Made by a program: the position numbers and the translations under genes
DNA from: Odiellus spinosus
Lineage: Eukaryota; Arthropoda; Arachnida; Opiliones; Phalangiidae
NCBI GenBank assembly: GCA_963920705.1
Contig: OY987231.1
Span: 20,189,024-20,253,023, forward strand
Length of the DNA: 64,000 bases
Reading direction: 5' to 3'
Shown: one piece after another, positions 61,501 to 64,000 of the stretch
Layout of the letters: every line of letters starts with the position of its first letter
How positions within the stretch are numbered: position 1 is the stretch's first letter
Notes under the pieces: model-generated
Databases searched by the model: none
Seen by the model: the letters and a program-made list of their open reading frames with translations, nothing else
What the model was told of the DNA's origin: nothing

Positions 61501-64000
61501 GTCCACTATCCCCTCTTTGTACGATTCCGTTTTTAGCAACTCGCGAGCAATAAACCTATTAGCGAGATAAATAATTAATATAAAAAGACTAGCGGCTCTT
61601 TTGGTTTTTTTAAATTAGACGACGTGGCTTTATAGCTTAAACGGGACCTTCAATACTCGTATTAATATCATTAAAACGACGTAAACGACATTTAATAATA
61701 AAGTTTCGCAAGTTTTGGTTAAGTCTACCTCTAACAAAGCCTCAACCGCTTTCCTACGAGTTGGGCTTTGCCGTCGCGCTTCGGTGAATTCTGTTAGAAC
61801 ACTTCTACAGGCGCTAATATTAAATTAATGGGACGTCTATAGAGAGAATTTGAACTTTTTTTGGGTAAAAATATGTAAATGCTCATTATAAGGGGCGTTG
61901 TCATTTCTTTTTTTCATTCTTAACCATTACGGTATATAATTTTTCCGAAATTATTATTTAAAACTGTTCTAATGGCGCCGGACTAATTGCTAGCAAAGTT
62001 TTAAACGAATTCTTATAAGCGCAAATGGTTTTTATCAAGCTCTACACAAGGAATATTTTTTTAAAATCATAAATCACAGGGAATACCTTATATTGTTTAT
62101 ATTGTTTACTGATTTATTTTAATAATTGTTTATTATAGTAGTAATAATATAATTATAATAGTGATAGTTATAATAGTAATAGTTGAAATAGTAACACTAT
62201 TTATAGCAGAAATAATAGAAAATTGATAAAATAGTAATAAAATTATTATTACTATAGTCAGAAGCCGATGAAACCCTCCTTTGAAGTCTATTACTCCCGG
62301 GTCTTGTCTACCCCTCTCTGTATGGGCTAGTTTCAAAAAGCGCGATTCGTACGCCTCCTAACGGTAGATATTTTCGGAGCGGGAGTTTGTCGAGCGAATA
62401 TCTCTAGCAGCCTTGGAGTTCGTCCAAAAAACGTCGTCGTTTGTGGAGAGAGAGAATTTCCAATTTTCCGTAGACAGGGGGGGATGAAGTAGGACCCCTT
62501 CTAACTCGTAAAATTGGGAATTTTACCCATACAGAGAGGAGCGCTATATCGAACATTAGAGTAATAGACTTCAAAGGAGGGTTTCATCGCCTTCTGATAT
62601 AATTTAGAGTCACCGAAGCGTATGCCATTATTTTTCCATATTACTGATATAATATTGTCATAAAATTAATTAGATATTGACTATCATACAACACAAATAT
62701 TTAAATCAAAATTTTAGCCAATAATATTTTTTTCCGATATCGATAAGATTTCGATGTCCGACAAAAATCTTATATTATATCCCAGTTACGAGTTTACAAC
62801 AATTTTAAAGCTACTTTACGTTATAATCTTATGAAACTGAATCAAAAAGCGATGACTAGAGCCTATAGTTTCGTATTTATTGCAAATTCGACAGCGGGGA
62901 TAGTTTCTTTTACAGGAAACCAACATATACTTTTTATTTTAGTTTTCGGACTAAAATTTCTATTCTCCGTCTCCGTGTCTTGTCTAGTCTGTCCCGGAGG
63001 AACGGTAATATTGACACATAGTGACAGGACCTCATCATAACTCTATCCTATCATCCACAAAAACAGAACGAAGGGGGTTTTACCCATTTCGCGTCGCCAT
63101 ATAGCGAAAAATCGGAAAGGAGGTAATACGCCACGAGTATATGATAGCGTTTTTATTGAAGTCCTCTCGTGTAGGATTTTTACGTTATTTCTTATATTTG
63201 AAGAAAGAGAGACCGAGGAGGTGGAGTAGGTTATGCTATATTCCGTTACTATCTAAGAAGGAATCTAAATTTCCTTTAAAAACCGGTTTTTATAAGGGAT
63301 TTTGTGTCTTTTTCAAGGATGTAACAAAGTTATAGGGTATAGCGCGTGGCTCTGGCTACGCTCGGCCGCGATCGCCGCTGCGCTCGACACATTTTACGGT
63401 CCAGCGATGCGGCACGGCCATGGAGAAATCGGAGTCTCTCTCATAGACGACCCTACCCTACCCCGCCCTTAGTCCGATTCGCATTGAGTTTGTAGCGCAC
63501 GCGAATGAAGACTTAAGTATAAACCTCCGCGAAAAGAAAGGTTAGGATATCGAAGAAAAATAGCTTTGTAAGCGCTGTCACCTTACGGTGAAATCGATTT
63601 TAAAGTCACTCTCATTCTTACAATGAACCAAAAGAACCGTTATATCGAATGTTAAATCGCGTCACGTGACGCAATGATCGCGAAACGATTGGACTAATTT
63701 ATATTTGTAATTGTCAACCATATCTCTCGGATTGGTTGGATATAAAATTGGTTATCAAAACGATTAGGCTTAAATATTTTGATAACGAATTTTTTGATCA
63801 TCACTTTGAATGTAAGTCGCTGTATACCGATTCAACTTTAGTCTACGCAAGACGTACAAGCGTATTCCCGCGGTAAAGAATCGTAAAGATTATTAGTGGT
63901 TGTAGCTTACTATAGCTTTGAACGTGTTGAAAATACAAAGTGATTTTATTGTTAGATCTTTCTAGCTTTTATAACTTTTCTTCTTCTTCTTATATTCATC
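61500..64000. other. Upstream flank beyond the promoter region
   Basis: AT-rich DNA with a (TAATAG)-like simple repeat at 62120-62255 and element A7. A CpG-rich block lies at 63340-63500. No gene is recognised. Confidence 0.6.
62259..62596 (+). mobile_element. Family A MITE, copy A7 (338 bp)
   Basis: Left terminus CAGAAGCCGATG intact, right terminus altered (CGCCTTCTG). Flanks CTATAGT and ATATAAT agree only partly, so the duplication has decayed. It lies upstream of the Pax gene, next to a TAA/TAG-rich simple repeat (62120-62255). Confidence 0.92.

Overview
The window is nuclear DNA of a bilaterian animal, AT-rich, with long introns full of transposons. I cannot name the species. Almost all of it (about 2.1 to 59.8 kb) is one gene on the minus strand, a Pax2/5/8-class transcription factor. 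Seven coding exons can be read. Every junction is GT-AG and all six intron phases (1, 2, 2, 1, 0, 1) agree. They give a 425-residue protein: a short N-terminus, a complete paired domain, the octapeptide YSINGILG, a KRKRDEG basic stretch, a very short homeodomain-like remnant, and an Ala/Ser/Thr/Pro-rich C-terminus. Exon 1 lies beside a CpG-rich, pyrimidine-tract-rich region (about 58.9-61.5 kb) that is probably the promoter and 5' UTR. The last readable exon ends at 2142, but it also carries a possible splice donor, so another C-terminal exon could lie outside the window.

Layout from high to low coordinates, in the direction of transcription: promoter/CpG region; exon 1 (59816-59762); intron 1; exon 2 (56121-55956, paired domain N-half); intron 2 with a 28-bp minisatellite; exon 3 (48349-48152); intron 3; exon 4 (35258-35011, end of paired domain and octapeptide); intron 4 (23.6 kb); exon 5 (11388-11282); intron 5; exon 6 (8091-7815); intron 6; exon 7 (2368-2142); then 3' flank.

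The introns hold several transposon families. Intron 4 has a three-level nest: a TTAA-flanked Kolobok-like element (17747-27529) contains a second inverted-repeat element (17907-27254), which contains an 8.2-kb Ty3/gypsy LTR retrotransposon (18385-26598). The retrotransposon is nearly intact. Its pol frame is fully open, it is flanked by CACT duplications, and its LTRs differ in length only by one 21-bp indel. Its gag has a TAA inside the second zinc knuckle, and a canonical -1 slippery heptamer lies just before the downstream gag terminator.

The most interesting pattern is shared by four small non-autonomous families, called A, B, I and L here. All end in CARRR-type termini and all are flanked by 7-bp target duplications. 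In the twelve readable sites these follow a palindromic consensus, RTNNNAY. This suggests that a single transposase lineage with a 7-bp staggered cut mobilised all four. Other repeats are a hAT-like family (F) with TCCTAT motif arrays, TTAA-site families (D, G, H), an older family (J), several fold-back elements and two tandem arrays. I found no RNA genes, no CRISPR array and no second cellular protein gene.
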